A stretch of DNA of 64,000 bases from Saccharopolyspora hirsuta (GCF_008630535.1 NZ_VWPH01000007.1:372001-436000), one strand, 5' to 3'. Shown: positions 8,664 through 16,772, numbered from the stretch's first letter. The notes: generated by a model from the letters alone, not told the origin. Numbers and translations are program-made.

Positions 8664-9269
8664 ATGACCCCCGAAACGCGATCCCGACCTGGGCACCCCA
8701 CCACCAGGCCCACAACCGCGACCTCGGCGAAGATCGTCGTCGCCGGAGGCTTCGGCGTCGGCAAGACGACGTTCGTCGGGTCGGTGTCGGAAATCGTGCC
8801 CCTGACCACCGAGGCCGTGATGACCGAGGCAAGCAGCGGCATCGACGACCTGCAGGCCACCCCGAACAAGAACACCACCACGGTGGCGATGGACTTCGGT
8901 CGGCTCTCCCTCGACACCGACCTGATCCTCTACCTGTTCGGGACGCCCGGCCAGCAGCGGTTCTGGTTCATGTGGGACGACCTGGTGCGCGGTGCGATCG
9001 GTGCCGTGGTGCTCGTGGACACCCGGCGACTGGCGGACTGCTTCTCGGCCATCGACTTCTTCGAAGACCGCCAGCTGCCCTACATCGTCGGCCTGAACTG
9101 CTTCGACGGCATGCTGCGCCACCGCATCGAAGAAGTTCGCGAGGCGATCGCGATCCCAGCGGACGTGCCGATCGTCACCTGCGACGCCCGCAACCGCGCC
9201 TCCACCAAGCAGGCGCTCATCACCCTCGTCGAGTACGCCATGAAGTGGTGGCTCCAACGCACCGCCTGA
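8664..9269 (+). CDS. cvnD: Conservon small GTPase/ATP-binding protein CvnD
   Basis: 201 residues. The P-loop GGFGVGKTT is near residues 29-37. The switch region LILYLFGTPGQQRFWFMWDDLVRGA resembles the DTxGQ motif of Ras-like GTPases, and NCFD stands where NKxD is expected (IVGLNCFDGM). This is the MglA-like GTPase of the conservon, predicted to cycle under control of CvnB and CvnA. ATG 8664 is chosen because GAGG lies nine bases upstream; an in-frame TTG at 8655 would abut it. The gene ends the operon and is followed by an inverted repeat pair forming a strong hairpin. Confidence 0.93.
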   Translation: MTPETRSRPGHPTTRPTTATSAKIVVAGGFGVGKTTFVGSVSEIVPLTTEAVMTEASSGIDDLQATPNKNTTTVAMDFGRLSLDTDLILYLFGTPGQQRFWFMWDDLVRGAIGAVVLVDTRRLADCFSAIDFFEDRQLPYIVGLNCFDGMLRHRIEEVREAIAIPADVPIVTCDARNRASTKQALITLVEYAMKWWLQRTA

Positions 9270-9277
9270 CCGGCTGA

Positions 9278-9323
9278 CAGCATGGGAACCTTCCTGTCAT
9301 TTGCCAGGAAGGTTCCCATACTC
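9278..9323. repeat. Inverted repeat pair, probable bidirectional terminator
   Basis: Forward copy 9278-9299 and reverse copy 9302-9323. Arms 9282-9296 and 9305-9319 pair perfectly over 15 bases around an 8-base loop. It lies between the stops of cvnD and the convergent htrA-like gene, 9 bases from each, where a shared terminator is expected. There is no U-tract. Confidence 0.85.
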
Positions 9324-9331
9324 GCCCACGG

Positions 9332-10627
9332 TCAGCGCCCACCGGGAACCGAGCCGTAGGGCAAGCCGAACGGGTCCTGCTGCTCGTAGCCGGAGTCGAA
9401 TTGGCCCGTGGTTTGCGGAGCCTTGTCCTGCTGGCTGCCCAAGGTGACCTCGACTTCACGCGGGTTGCTTCCCTGGGAGTCGGTCACGGTGAGAGCGACC
9501 TTCGAGCCCGGTGCGTTGGCGCTGATCTGAGCCACGAGGTCGGCGAAGCTGCTGACGCTTCGCCCGTTGACCTTCGCAATCGTTTCGCCTGTCTTGATGC
9601 CTGCCTGTTCGGCTGCCGAGCCGGGCACGACAGTGCTGACCATTGCCCCGCCTGCGCTGCTGTCGGTGCCAGCGATCCCCAACTGGGGTTTGGTCGCCAC
9701 GCCGTTCTTGATGAGCTCGTTGGCGACGCGGCTGGCGGTGTCGATCGGGATTGCGAACCCCAAACCGATGTTTCCCGAGTTCTGGCCGCTGGAGAGGATC
9801 GCGGAGTTGATGCCGATCACCTGGCCGTCCAGGTTGACCAGCGGTCCTCCCGAGTTTCCCGAGTTGATCGACGCATCGGTCTGGATGCCGTTGTAGATGA
9901 CGGACTGCCCGCTGTCGCCCTTGGCCTCCACTGTGCGGTTCAAGGCGCTGACGATGCCTGAGGTGACGGTTCCCTCCAGTCCGAGCGGGGACCCGATAGC
10001 AACCACTTGCTGTCCGACGACCAGAGCGGAGGACTTGCCGAGCTCGGCGGGAGTGAGGCCGGAAGCGCCGTCCAGCTTGATCACAGCCAGGTCGTAGGAC
10101 GGCGATGTCCCGACGACTTGCGCGCTCTTGACCGTGCCGTCCGAGAGCGTGACGCTGATCTGACCGCCGCTTTCGACCACGTGGTTGTTGGTCAACACGT
10201 ACCCGTCAGGTGTCAGGACAACGCCGGTCCCTTCAGTGGCACTGCGACCTGAGCGAACGGCGATGTCGACCGTACTCGCCGAAGTCTTGCTCGCCGCGAA
10301 CTGCACGGAACCCGCCTGAGCGTTCACCTGAGTTCCGGTCACAGGATCGCGCTGGGAAAGCACGGGTGCTGGGCTGCCGGAATCCGCGAGCAGCATTCCC
10401 CCGCCCAACCCGACGCCGCCTCCGACCACACCAGCGACGAGCGCGACCGCCACGAGCCCACCCCAACGTCGACGTTCAGCGGTCCGCGGCTGTCCTCCGG
10501 AAACGCCGTGGATCGGGCGAGTCGCCGGGTCGGCCTCGTAGCCAGCAACGGGTTCAGTTCTCTGGGCGGAGTTGTGCTCAGCACCGCCGTATCCCGGCGC
10601 GTCGCCGGTGCCTCTGCTCATCGTCAT
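9332..10627 (-). CDS. Membrane-anchored HtrA/DegP-like trypsin-family serine protease with PDZ domain
   Basis: 431 residues from ATG 10627 (an alternative ATG is at 10621). A disordered cytoplasmic N-terminus of about 55 residues precedes one membrane helix (GGLVAVALVAGVVGGGVGLGGGMLL, about 57-80). The protease domain has the triad His149 (LTNNHV), Asp179 (SYDLAVIKLD) and Ser259 (NSGNSGGPLV). One PDZ domain follows (about 330-400, PQLGIAGTDSSAGGAMVSTVVPGSAAEQAGIKTGETIAKVNG). Proteins of this form degrade or refold misfolded envelope proteins on the outer face of the membrane. The C-terminus is Gln/Gly/Pro rich. It is convergent with cvnD and divergent from the AbiEi-like gene. Confidence 0.92.
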   Translation of the reverse strand: MTMSRGTGDAPGYGGAEHNSAQRTEPVAGYEADPATRPIHGVSGGQPRTAERRRWGGLVAVALVAGVVGGGVGLGGGMLLADSGSPAPVLSQRDPVTGTQVNAQAGSVQFAASKTSASTVDIAVRSGRSATEGTGVVLTPDGYVLTNNHVVESGGQISVTLSDGTVKSAQVVGTSPSYDLAVIKLDGASGLTPAELGKSSALVVGQQVVAIGSPLGLEGTVTSGIVSALNRTVEAKGDSGQSVIYNGIQTDASINSGNSGGPLVNLDGQVIGINSAILSSGQNSGNIGLGFAIPIDTASRVANELIKNGVATKPQLGIAGTDSSAGGAMVSTVVPGSAAEQAGIKTGETIAKVNGRSVSSFADLVAQISANAPGSKVALTVTDSQGSNPREVEVTLGSQQDKAPQTTGQFDSGYEQQDPFGLPYGSVPGGR

Positions 10628-10709
10628 GCACCGAGCGTGCTCCGCGAACCTGAGAACCACCTTGGCTTCAGCTGTTGATTGCCATCAAATGCCCACCCGC
10701 GGCGACCAC

Positions 10710-10759
10710 GAGCATGGGAACCTTCCTGCCATCCGGGTGAGAGGAAAGTTCCCATGCTC
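10710..10759. repeat. Inverted repeat pair between divergent genes
   Basis: Forward copy 10710-10731 (ends CTGCCA) and reverse copy 10738-10759 (GGAAAGTTCC core), seven bases apart. The hairpin has a few mismatches. It lies in the 231-base gap between the starts of the htrA-like gene and the AbiEi-like gene, so it cannot be a shared terminator. Confidence 0.88.
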
Positions 10760-10858
10760 GCCCCATACCCCACCGAACGCGGATTCAAGTGCCCGACACA
10801 GGGCCGGAAACGGTTTACCTCCCGGGGAAGAAGCCGTGAATGTCGGATAGTGCAGCGC

Positions 10859-11515
10859 ATGCAGAAAACGATCAACGCTTCCGAATCGTATTTCCAGCGA
10901 CGCGTCTACCGGGTCCGGGACATCGAACGGCTGGGGATCTCCCAATCGACGACGTACCGGCGCGCACGTGCCGATGGCCCCTGGACTCGCCTCGCACCTG
11001 GTGTGGTGCTCGTCGCACCTGGGCCTCCGACGGTCCACGATCGCATCCAAGCTGCTCTGCTTCGTGCTGGTCCGGGCGCCATGGTCACGGGTCTTGTCGC
11101 AGCACACCTGCACGGGATCACCACGACGCCGGACGACGTGGAGGTGCATGTGCTGATCCCGCACAGCCGGAAGATCCAGAGCTATCCCGGGACGAGGTTC
11201 GAGCGCACAACCAGGCTTCCGAAACCTTCCTACGTGAACGGGATTCCGACAGCTCCCCCAGTTCGGGCGGTGATGGACGGGGCCCGAACGTTCCGCACCT
11301 GGGCATTTACCCAACAGCTGCTGCACAGCGCGATCCGCGAGGAGAGGTGCTGCAAGCTGAACGACCTGATCATCGAGATGGAACTCGGCAGCCGCCGCGG
11401 CACCGCGGTCCCACGCGCGATCCTGCGCACCTTCCAGAACGGCCCGGCACCGCTGCACGATCTCCCACGCCGCACAGCGCGACCAGCTGAGGAGGTGCAA
11501 CGTACGGCTGCGTGA
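10859..11515 (+). CDS. AbiEi-type antitoxin-domain protein, probably truncated
   Basis: 218 residues from ATG 10859. The N-terminal winged helix (RVYRVRDIERLGISQSTTYRRARADGPWTRLAPGVVLVAPGPP) and the following domain (RAGPGAMVTGLVAAHLHGI, DDVEVHVLIPHSRK, GIPTAPPVRAVMDGAR) match the actinobacterial AbiEi-like family. Members often continue into a DUF559/Vsr-like nuclease-fold domain. Here the protein ends shortly after ILRTFQNGPAPLHDLPRR, and the expected start of the nuclease fold (NVRLREDG) seems to appear in another frame just downstream (about 11500). I therefore suspect a frameshifted or decayed C-terminus. No AbiEii nucleotidyltransferase toxin lies beside it. Confidence 0.7.
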   Translation: MQKTINASESYFQRRVYRVRDIERLGISQSTTYRRARADGPWTRLAPGVVLVAPGPPTVHDRIQAALLRAGPGAMVTGLVAAHLHGITTTPDDVEVHVLIPHSRKIQSYPGTRFERTTRLPKPSYVNGIPTAPPVRAVMDGARTFRTWAFTQQLLHSAIREERCCKLNDLIIEMELGSRRGTAVPRAILRTFQNGPAPLHDLPRRTARPAEEVQRTAA

Positions 11516-11595
11516 AGATGGGGACGCCGCGGGCTGGTGCTCGGCTGTAGCAGCAGGCACCATGCCATGCATCGACAGCTGTCGCTGGAGGTGCC

Positions 11596-11859
11596 GTGGA
11601 GAACACCGGACGAAGGCCGACACCGATCACGGCTGAGCGGACAACAACGATGGCCGACCAGCTCCAGGCTGAGTTCCCACGACCGACTCCCGTGATCCAG
11701 GGCGAGTGGATGGTTGATGCCGGTGACCTCGGTGACCTCCGCCGCCGCATGCCCGAAAGCGGCCTGGTCGGCGGTGTCGACGGCAACCATCGCCGGGTGC
11801 TGGTGAGCATCGCTGAATCCAGGCAAGGCCGTGGCCTCGCCGAAGACGACCCACTCTGA
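11596..11859 (+). CDS. Small hypothetical protein
   Basis: 87 residues from GTG 11596, which has GGAGG four bases upstream; an internal ATG at 11650 would give 69 residues. The sequence (MADQLQAEFPRPTPVIQGEWMVDAGDLGDLRRRMPESGLVGG) is acidic, without membrane segments or a motif I recognise. Third-position GC is moderately high (about three quarters), lower than neighbouring genes. It may be a genuine small gene or a remnant of the region following the truncated AbiEi-like gene. Confidence 0.35.
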   Translation: MENTGRRPTPITAERTTTMADQLQAEFPRPTPVIQGEWMVDAGDLGDLRRRMPESGLVGGVDGNHRRVLVSIAESRQGRGLAEDDPL

Positions 11860-11920
11860 TCAGCGCGAACGAAATGCGCGTGACAAACCCGACGTTCAAC
11901 GCCCTGGTGCGATGGGATGC

Positions 11921-11942
11921 GAGCAAGGGAACCTTCCTGTCA
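11921..11942 (+). repeat. Interspersed repeat, single copy (GAGCAA lead)
   Basis: A full copy 48 bases upstream of the DUF3311 gene start, so it lies in the promoter or 5' leader of the symporter operon. Confidence 0.9.
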
Positions 11943-11990
11943 CCCGTCGAAGACTTCTCGCCGTGTCGGATGCGGCCATCGGAGGGACTA

Positions 11991-12218
11991 GTGCTGAAGG
12001 AACGCAAATCGCTGTGGTGGCTCATGGGGCCGGTCCTGCTCTACCTGGTGGCGCTCCCGCTGTACAACAGGGTCGAGCCCGTTGTTCTGGGCCTGCCCTT
12101 CTTCATGTTCTGGATGTTGTTGGCGACCCTGCTCACCCCGGCCTGCATCTGGCTCGCGGCGCGCAAGGATCCACTGTGGCGAGCCGATCGGAACCACGAG
12201 CGGAGGGATGCTGAATGA
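11991..12218 (+). CDS. DUF3311 small membrane protein, symporter partner
   Basis: 75 residues from GTG 11991, preceded by GGAGGGACTA. Two membrane helices (LWWLMGPVLLYLVALPLYN and LGLPFFMFWMLLATLLTPACIWLAA) followed by a short charged tail. DUF3311 proteins are encoded immediately before SSS-family permeases such as MctP, parallel to DUF485 with ActP. Its stop overlaps the permease start (ATGA), so expression is coupled. Its role is probably folding or stability of the carrier (inferred). Confidence 0.88.
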   Translation: MLKERKSLWWLMGPVLLYLVALPLYNRVEPVVLGLPFFMFWMLLATLLTPACIWLAARKDPLWRADRNHERRDAE

Positions 12219-13693
12219 ACTCGAACGCTGTGGTCTCCATCGGCTTGTTCGCCGTGTTCATGGTCGGCACGATCGTCCTGGGTCTGCTCTCGCTGCGCGG
12301 GCGTGATCGGGCGAACCTGGCTGAATGGTCCGTCGGCGGCCGCAGCCTCGGCGTGGTGCTGATCTTCGTGCTCATGGCTGGCGAGACCTACACGAGCTTC
12401 AGCTACCTCGGTGCGGCAGGCTGGTCCTACGACTACGGGATGCCCGTGTTCTACCTGCCGGCGTACCTGGCGATCGGCTTCGCAGTGGGCTACGTCATCG
12501 GTCCGGTCCTGTGGCATTACGCCCACCGCAACAACCTCCACAACATCACCGACATCACCGCCTTCCGCTTCAACTCACCGTGGTTCGGGGCGGCTGTGGC
12601 AATCCTGACCACCGTCTTCCTGCTGCCCTACATCCAGCTTCAAATCACGGGAATGGGTGTGGTGGTTTCCACGATCAGCTACGGGACCATCGGGCTGGGA
12701 ACCGGCTATGTGATCGCATTCGTGGTCACCGAGGCGTTCATCATCTTCTCCGGGCTGCGAGGCAGCGCTTGGGTGTCGATCCTCAAGGACAGCCTGGTGA
12801 TCATCACCTTGCTCGCCGTGTTCATCTACGTGCCGGTGCACTACTTCGGCGGGATCGGACCGATGCTGGACCGCTTGGTCGCAGAACGTCCACAATGGCT
12901 CGTTCTGCCGGGCCAGGGCAAGGAGTCGTTGGGGATGCTGTGGTTTGCCACCACCGGCCTGCTCAACGGCGTGGTCTACACGATCTTCCCGACGACGGTC
13001 GCCGGTTACCTCGGCGCCAAGAACCCCGGTGTCCTGCGGCGGAACGCGATCATCATGCCCTTTTACCAGGTCTTGCTGTTCGTTCCGATTCTTCTCGGCC
13101 TGGCTGCGGTGTTCGTGGTGCCGGGCCTGAGCGATTCGAACCTCGCCATGTTCGAGCTGGTGGTGGATTCCATGCCAGCGTGGGTCGTGGGGCTGGTCGG
13201 TGTCGCCGGAGCGCTTTCCTCCATCGTCCCCATGGCGGTCTTCATGCTCGTGATCGGGACGATGTGGGGCCGCTCCGTGTTGGGGGTGCACCCGCGAACT
13301 GCTCCTCGCCAGAAGCAGCTCTCGCAGCTGGTCACGTTCCTCGTCGGGTTGGTCGCCCTGCTGTTCACCTTCATCTCGCCCAGCACGCTCGTGCAGCTCT
13401 CGGTGCTCTCGTACCAGGGCCTCGCTCAGCTGTTGCCGGTGGTGCTGATCAGTCTGCTGTGGAAACGGATGACGGTCGCCGGTGCGGCGAGCGGTCTCGC
13501 CCTGGGCGTGATCGTTGTCGCGGTGCTCGTCAGCACGGGAAACGATCCGTGGCTCGGCATCAACGCCGGTCTCATCGGGCTCGTGGTGAACATTGCAGTC
13601 AACGTGGTGGTCAGCTTGCTGCGCCCCTCAACGGCCCCCGCTGAACGGCTGGCGGTCGACGAACTGGCCGAAGCCCGATCCGGCCGAGGCTGA
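12215..13693 (+). CDS. Sodium:solute symporter, MctP-like monocarboxylate permease
   Basis: 492 residues with about 13 membrane helices. The SSS signature is seen at LAEWSVGGRSLGVVLIFVLMAGETYTSFSYLGAAGWSYDYG (about 31-71), and FIIFSGLRGSAWVSILKDSLVII matches the SSS central signature. The close DUF3311 partner suggests the MctP subgroup that moves lactate, pyruvate or similar acids. This is the second SSS carrier in the window and is clearly distinct from the ActP-like one. Translation is coupled to DUF3311. The gene ends just before an inverted repeat pair and the convergent patatin gene. Confidence 0.9.
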   Translation: MNSNAVVSIGLFAVFMVGTIVLGLLSLRGRDRANLAEWSVGGRSLGVVLIFVLMAGETYTSFSYLGAAGWSYDYGMPVFYLPAYLAIGFAVGYVIGPVLWHYAHRNNLHNITDITAFRFNSPWFGAAVAILTTVFLLPYIQLQITGMGVVVSTISYGTIGLGTGYVIAFVVTEAFIIFSGLRGSAWVSILKDSLVIITLLAVFIYVPVHYFGGIGPMLDRLVAERPQWLVLPGQGKESLGMLWFATTGLLNGVVYTIFPTTVAGYLGAKNPGVLRRNAIIMPFYQVLLFVPILLGLAAVFVVPGLSDSNLAMFELVVDSMPAWVVGLVGVAGALSSIVPMAVFMLVIGTMWGRSVLGVHPRTAPRQKQLSQLVTFLVGLVALLFTFISPSTLVQLSVLSYQGLAQLLPVVLISLLWKRMTVAGAASGLALGVIVVAVLVSTGNDPWLGINAGLIGLVVNIAVNVVVSLLRPSTAPAERLAVDELAEARSGRG

Positions 13694-13703
13694 CCGCCCG
13701 GAG

Positions 13704-13754
13704 AAGCATGGAAACCTTCCTGTCACTCCAGGTGGCAGGAAGGTTCCCATGCTC
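13704..13754. repeat. Inverted repeat pair between convergent genes
   Basis: Forward copy 13704-13725 (GGAAACCTTCC, one base changed) and reverse copy 13733-13754. The arms pair over about 18 bases with a mismatch around a short loop. The pair fills the gap between the SSS permease stop (13693) and the patatin stop (13763), so it is a likely shared terminator. Confidence 0.88.
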
Positions 13755-13762
13755 GTATCAGG

Positions 13763-14707
13763 TCATGGTGTCGCCGGGGCGACTGCGGAGACTCCGAATT
13801 GGCCGTCCGCGATCGGGTGTCCACCGATGTCGACCGGCCCTTCAGGCACGGGTTTCGCGGAGGGGTACCAGCGGCGTGCGATCTCCCAAGCTGCATCGAT
13901 CAGCGCGCTGGCGTGTGCGAAGGAGTACGGCGAGAGTCCCACCACCGACGGGGCGGGAACGATGTAGAGCTCACAGCGCGTCGCGTTCAACTGCATGTCG
14001 AGCCTCGCCGCGGACAGCATCGCCGCCCCCAGCGCCGCACCGTTGACTCCACCCACTGAGCGCGGCGGAACCTTCGGTGTCGGCCAGGTCGCGATCGCAC
14101 CGATCCCGCGTTTGGTCTGGTTGTACTCGAAGCGCTCCGTCCCACCGCACGGCAGCACGAAGACACGCTCCGCTCCGCGCTCGACTGCACGGCTGATGGG
14201 CATGAATGCCGCCGGGCCACCGTCGACGAGCCACCGGTCACCGATTTTCACCGGCGGGAACATCCCCGGGATCGAGCAGGACGCGACCAGTGGTGGAAGG
14301 GCAGGTCCCGACTCGTAGTACACGGGGTCACCGCTGTCGAGATCGGTCGCGGTCACCGTCACCGGGATCTGCGCGTCCTCCAACCGCCGGAACGGGAGGT
14401 TGTTGTGCAGCCAGCGCGCGAGGCCGTGGTTGCCCATCACGTGGTTGGACAGCCCCAGCTTCCCGGCCAGGATCCGCGACGGCTGGATCGGGAACACGTC
14501 CGTTCGCCGCATCGAAGCCCAGATTTCACGCAACTTCTCCGCGCCGTGCGGCGTGGGGTTGCCCGCCAGCCAGGCGGCGTTGAGCGAGCCCGCCGAAGTA
14601 CCGACGAGCAGGTCCGGTTCCACACCTGCTTCGAAAAGCGCGGTGGCCAGTCCAGCCTGGATCGCTCCGAAAGTGGATCCTCCCGGCAAAACCCACGCTG
14701 TGCGCAT
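13763..14707 (-). CDS. Patatin-like phospholipase family protein
   Basis: 314 residues. The patatin fold is shown by the oxyanion-hole glycine loop at the N-terminus (VLPGGSTFGAIQAG), the nucleophile elbow GTSAGS with Ser38, and the catalytic Asp in VDGGP (Asp162). Such enzymes hydrolyse acyl esters of lipids using a Ser-Asp dyad, usually as cytoplasmic or peripheral membrane proteins. No signal peptide is present. The gene is followed on its strand by the repeat pair. It is preceded by the arfB gene, which ends beyond the 62-base gap to its left in transcription order. The substrate is unknown. Confidence 0.88.
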   Translation of the reverse strand: MRTAWVLPGGSTFGAIQAGLATALFEAGVEPDLLVGTSAGSLNAAWLAGNPTPHGAEKLREIWASMRRTDVFPIQPSRILAGKLGLSNHVMGNHGLARWLHNNLPFRRLEDAQIPVTVTATDLDSGDPVYYESGPALPPLVASCSIPGMFPPVKIGDRWLVDGGPAAFMPISRAVERGAERVFVLPCGGTERFEYNQTKRGIGAIATWPTPKVPPRSVGGVNGAALGAAMLSAARLDMQLNATRCELYIVPAPSVVGLSPYSFAHASALIDAAWEIARRWYPSAKPVPEGPVDIGGHPIADGQFGVSAVAPATP

Positions 14708-14769
14708 CAGCAGTGCCCTTCCGCTCTCGTTCTGCTGTTGAGGCTAGTCGCTAGTAGCGCATCGGCAGC

Positions 14770-15204
14770 TCATCCGTCGCCCGGATCACCCCGACGACGT
14801 TGGCGCTTCACTTCGGAGCGCTGCTTCTTGCTGGCCAGCCGCCGCTGCTGGGATCCTCTGGTCGGCTTGGTGCGCCGCCGCGCGGCCCTCGGCGGGGCAA
14901 CCGCATCTGCCAGCAGCCCGGCAAGTCTCTGTCGAGCTGCCTGCCGGTTGGCCAGCTGCGCACGATGCTCCGACGCCACGACTGTGATCACACCATCGAC
15001 GAGCCGCTTCGCAAGTCGGTCCGCGGCTCGCTGCCGGAGGAACTCCGGTATCGAGGTCGAGCGGGCGAGGTCGAAGGACAGTTCGACCCGGGAGTCGGTC
15101 GTGTTCACGCCCTGCCCACCCGGCCCCGACGATCGCGAAAAGCGCTCGGAGAGCTCGGCCGCAGGTATGCGCCAGCGGCTGGTGATGGGGAGGTCTCCGG
15201 ACAT
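14770..15204 (-). CDS. arfB: Alternative ribosome-rescue factor ArfB (peptidyl-tRNA hydrolase)
   Basis: 144 residues. The GGQ motif lies in SRSSGPGGQGVNTTDSRVEL (about residues 23-42), followed by the domain helix and a long basic tail (RRRTKPTRGSQQRRLASKKQRSEVKRQRRRGD) that would lie in the empty mRNA channel of stalled ribosomes. The protein releases peptides from ribosomes without a stop codon in the A site. ATG 15204 gives the standard length (about 140). The ribosome-binding site is weak. It is flanked upstream by the perfect 22-base inverted repeat. Confidence 0.92.
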   Translation of the reverse strand: MSGDLPITSRWRIPAAELSERFSRSSGPGGQGVNTTDSRVELSFDLARSTSIPEFLRQRAADRLAKRLVDGVITVVASEHRAQLANRQAARQRLAGLLADAVAPPRAARRRTKPTRGSQQRRLASKKQRSEVKRQRRRGDPGDG

Positions 15205-15262
15205 ACCGAAAGCATGCCTCACACCGCAGCTCCGCTCACCGCAACCCATCGAGCGCCCATCG

Positions 15263-15310
15263 AAGCATGGGAACCTTCCTGTCACCGCTGACAGGAAGGT
15301 TCCCATGCTT
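15263..15310. repeat. Perfect inverted repeat pair, 22-base stem
   Basis: Arms 15263-15284 and 15289-15310 are exact reverse complements (lead AAGCAT in each) around a 4-base loop CCGC, the best hairpin of the family. It lies 19 bases beyond the stop of the serine hydrolase gene and before arfB on the same strand. It probably terminates or attenuates the hydrolase transcript. Confidence 0.92.
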
Positions 15311-15329
15311 CACACCGCCAAGGCGGCGA

Positions 15330-16700
15330 TCACTTGCCGGGGCGCCACCCGGCGACGCCTCCTGGAACAGGGGCGTCGCTGGCGTACGGCGTGCGGGTGA
15401 AGATGAAGGTGTTCAGGTCGAGGTAGGTGGGAGTGCCTTCTGCATCCCGCCCGACCCGGAGGGTTTCCCCTGCGTAGTAGCCGTCCAGACCGGTCCAGGT
15501 GCCGTCGGCGTTGGCGCGGAACCGCGATGCCCGGCCGCGCCCCTTCGACGGGGAGAGGTCGAGCAGGCCATCGGGGCGAACGCGCACCACGTACGGGCTC
15601 GGGCCCCAGTACCACTGGCCGGTGAGCTCGAGCAGCCTCATGTCCACGTCGGCGCTGGGCTCCCAGGCCTCGGGGATTCGCGGCTCGTGCTGGGCGAGCA
15701 GGTCGAGCAGGTCCGTGGAGAACGTTCCGCTCATCCCCGCGGTCGTGTTCGCCATGAAGATCACGCCGGTGGCGTCGTCCGGGTCCGACCAGAGGTTCGC
15801 CACGAAGCCGGGCATCGACCCGGTGTGCCCGGCCAGCCGCCGTCCGCGGTACCGCATCAGCTGCAGACCGAGCCCGTAACCGCCCCGCCATTCTGGCCCG
15901 TCGTCCACCGAGCCGGGCGAGCGCATTTCGAGGACCGTGTCGGGGTGCAGCACTTCGCCGGTGTCGCCACCCACGAACCGAACCCACCGGACCATGTCGT
16001 CGAACGTCGACCACAGCTGACCAGCTGGGGCCATCGCTCCCGCGTCTTCTGCGGGCTCAGGCAGCACGACGTCCGCCCAAGGGTGAACGGCCAGTCCCTC
16101 GGCATGAGGTGCGACCGGTGCCAACGTGGTGCGCTTCATGCCGAGCGGTGCCAAGATCTCGCGCTGCATGACCTCGTGCCAAGGGGCGCCGCGCAGCCGC
16201 GCCACAAGCTCTCCCAGCACTCCGAAGCCCACGTTGGAGTAGTGGAAACCGTGGTTCGGCGTGGGACGTAGCGCGCTTTCGTCGATGCTCGCGAGCATCT
16301 CCTCAGCACTCCCGCCCGGAGTCCTCTCCCACCACTGGCCGGCCGGTTCGGCCGTCAGGCCGCTGGACTGCGAGAGGAGCGAGCCGATGCTGCGCTTGCC
16401 GATCGAGGTTCCCGGCACGTAGTCGTCGAGCCTGTCGGCCAGGTCGAGCCGACCTTCGTCGCGCAAGCGCATCACGAGCACCGCGACGAACGTCTTCGTG
16501 ATCGAACCGATCCGGTACTGGGTGTCGGTGCTCGCCGGCTGGCCGTCGACCTTGCCGCGGGAATCGACCCAGATCGTCTCACCATCCCGGACCAGTCCTG
16601 CGATCAGCGAGGGGATCCGGTTCTCACTCTGCTCCACCGCCAGGCGCCGCAGCAGCGCGCGCTGGGTGGAGGGCAGCAGACTCGTCAACATGCGTCCCAT
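15330..16700 (-). CDS. Serine hydrolase, beta-lactamase/D-alanyl-D-alanine peptidase class C fold
   Basis: 456 residues with no signal peptide. The catalytic SxxK is Ser66-Ile-Thr-Lys69 (YRIGSITKTF), the second motif is Tyr154-Ser-Asn (FHYSNVGFG), and the third motif is HTG (LAGHTGSMPG). A C-terminal beta-rich domain (about 350-456) follows, as in many esterase-like members. These proteins may be peptidases, esterases or beta-lactamases, and the true substrate cannot be told. Absence of a signal peptide points to a cytoplasmic esterase rather than cell-wall work. ATG codons at 16700 and 16691 are both possible starts. Confidence 0.88.
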   Translation of the reverse strand: MGRMLTSLLPSTQRALLRRLAVEQSENRIPSLIAGLVRDGETIWVDSRGKVDGQPASTDTQYRIGSITKTFVAVLVMRLRDEGRLDLADRLDDYVPGTSIGKRSIGSLLSQSSGLTAEPAGQWWERTPGGSAEEMLASIDESALRPTPNHGFHYSNVGFGVLGELVARLRGAPWHEVMQREILAPLGMKRTTLAPVAPHAEGLAVHPWADVVLPEPAEDAGAMAPAGQLWSTFDDMVRWVRFVGGDTGEVLHPDTVLEMRSPGSVDDGPEWRGGYGLGLQLMRYRGRRLAGHTGSMPGFVANLWSDPDDATGVIFMANTTAGMSGTFSTDLLDLLAQHEPRIPEAWEPSADVDMRLLELTGQWYWGPSPYVVRVRPDGLLDLSPSKGRGRASRFRANADGTWTGLDGYYAGETLRVGRDAEGTPTYLDLNTFIFTRTPYASDAPVPGGVAGWRPGK

Positions 16701-16741
16701 GCTTTCACTTCCCGCTGTTACGCATCGAGGCGCGCGGCACG

Positions 16742-16763
16742 TGACAGGAAGGTTCCCATGCTC
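16742..16763 (-). repeat. Interspersed repeat, single copy (GAGCAT lead)
   Basis: A reverse copy ending nine bases before the stop of the CPBP gene, within the 72-base gap before the serine hydrolase start. Confidence 0.9.
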
Positions 16764-16772
16764 ACGTTCCGA

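Noticed and set aside
11230..11826. Minus-strand frame as a gene opposite the AbiEi-like gene
   Set aside because: No ribosome-binding site or family resemblance; it overlaps the better-supported plus-strand gene.
9278..15310. Short peptides containing MGTFLS, RFPCS or RKVPML as a conserved protein family
   Set aside because: These strings are only the six-frame translation of the interspersed repeat and do not mark genes, apart from the in-frame case in cvnA.
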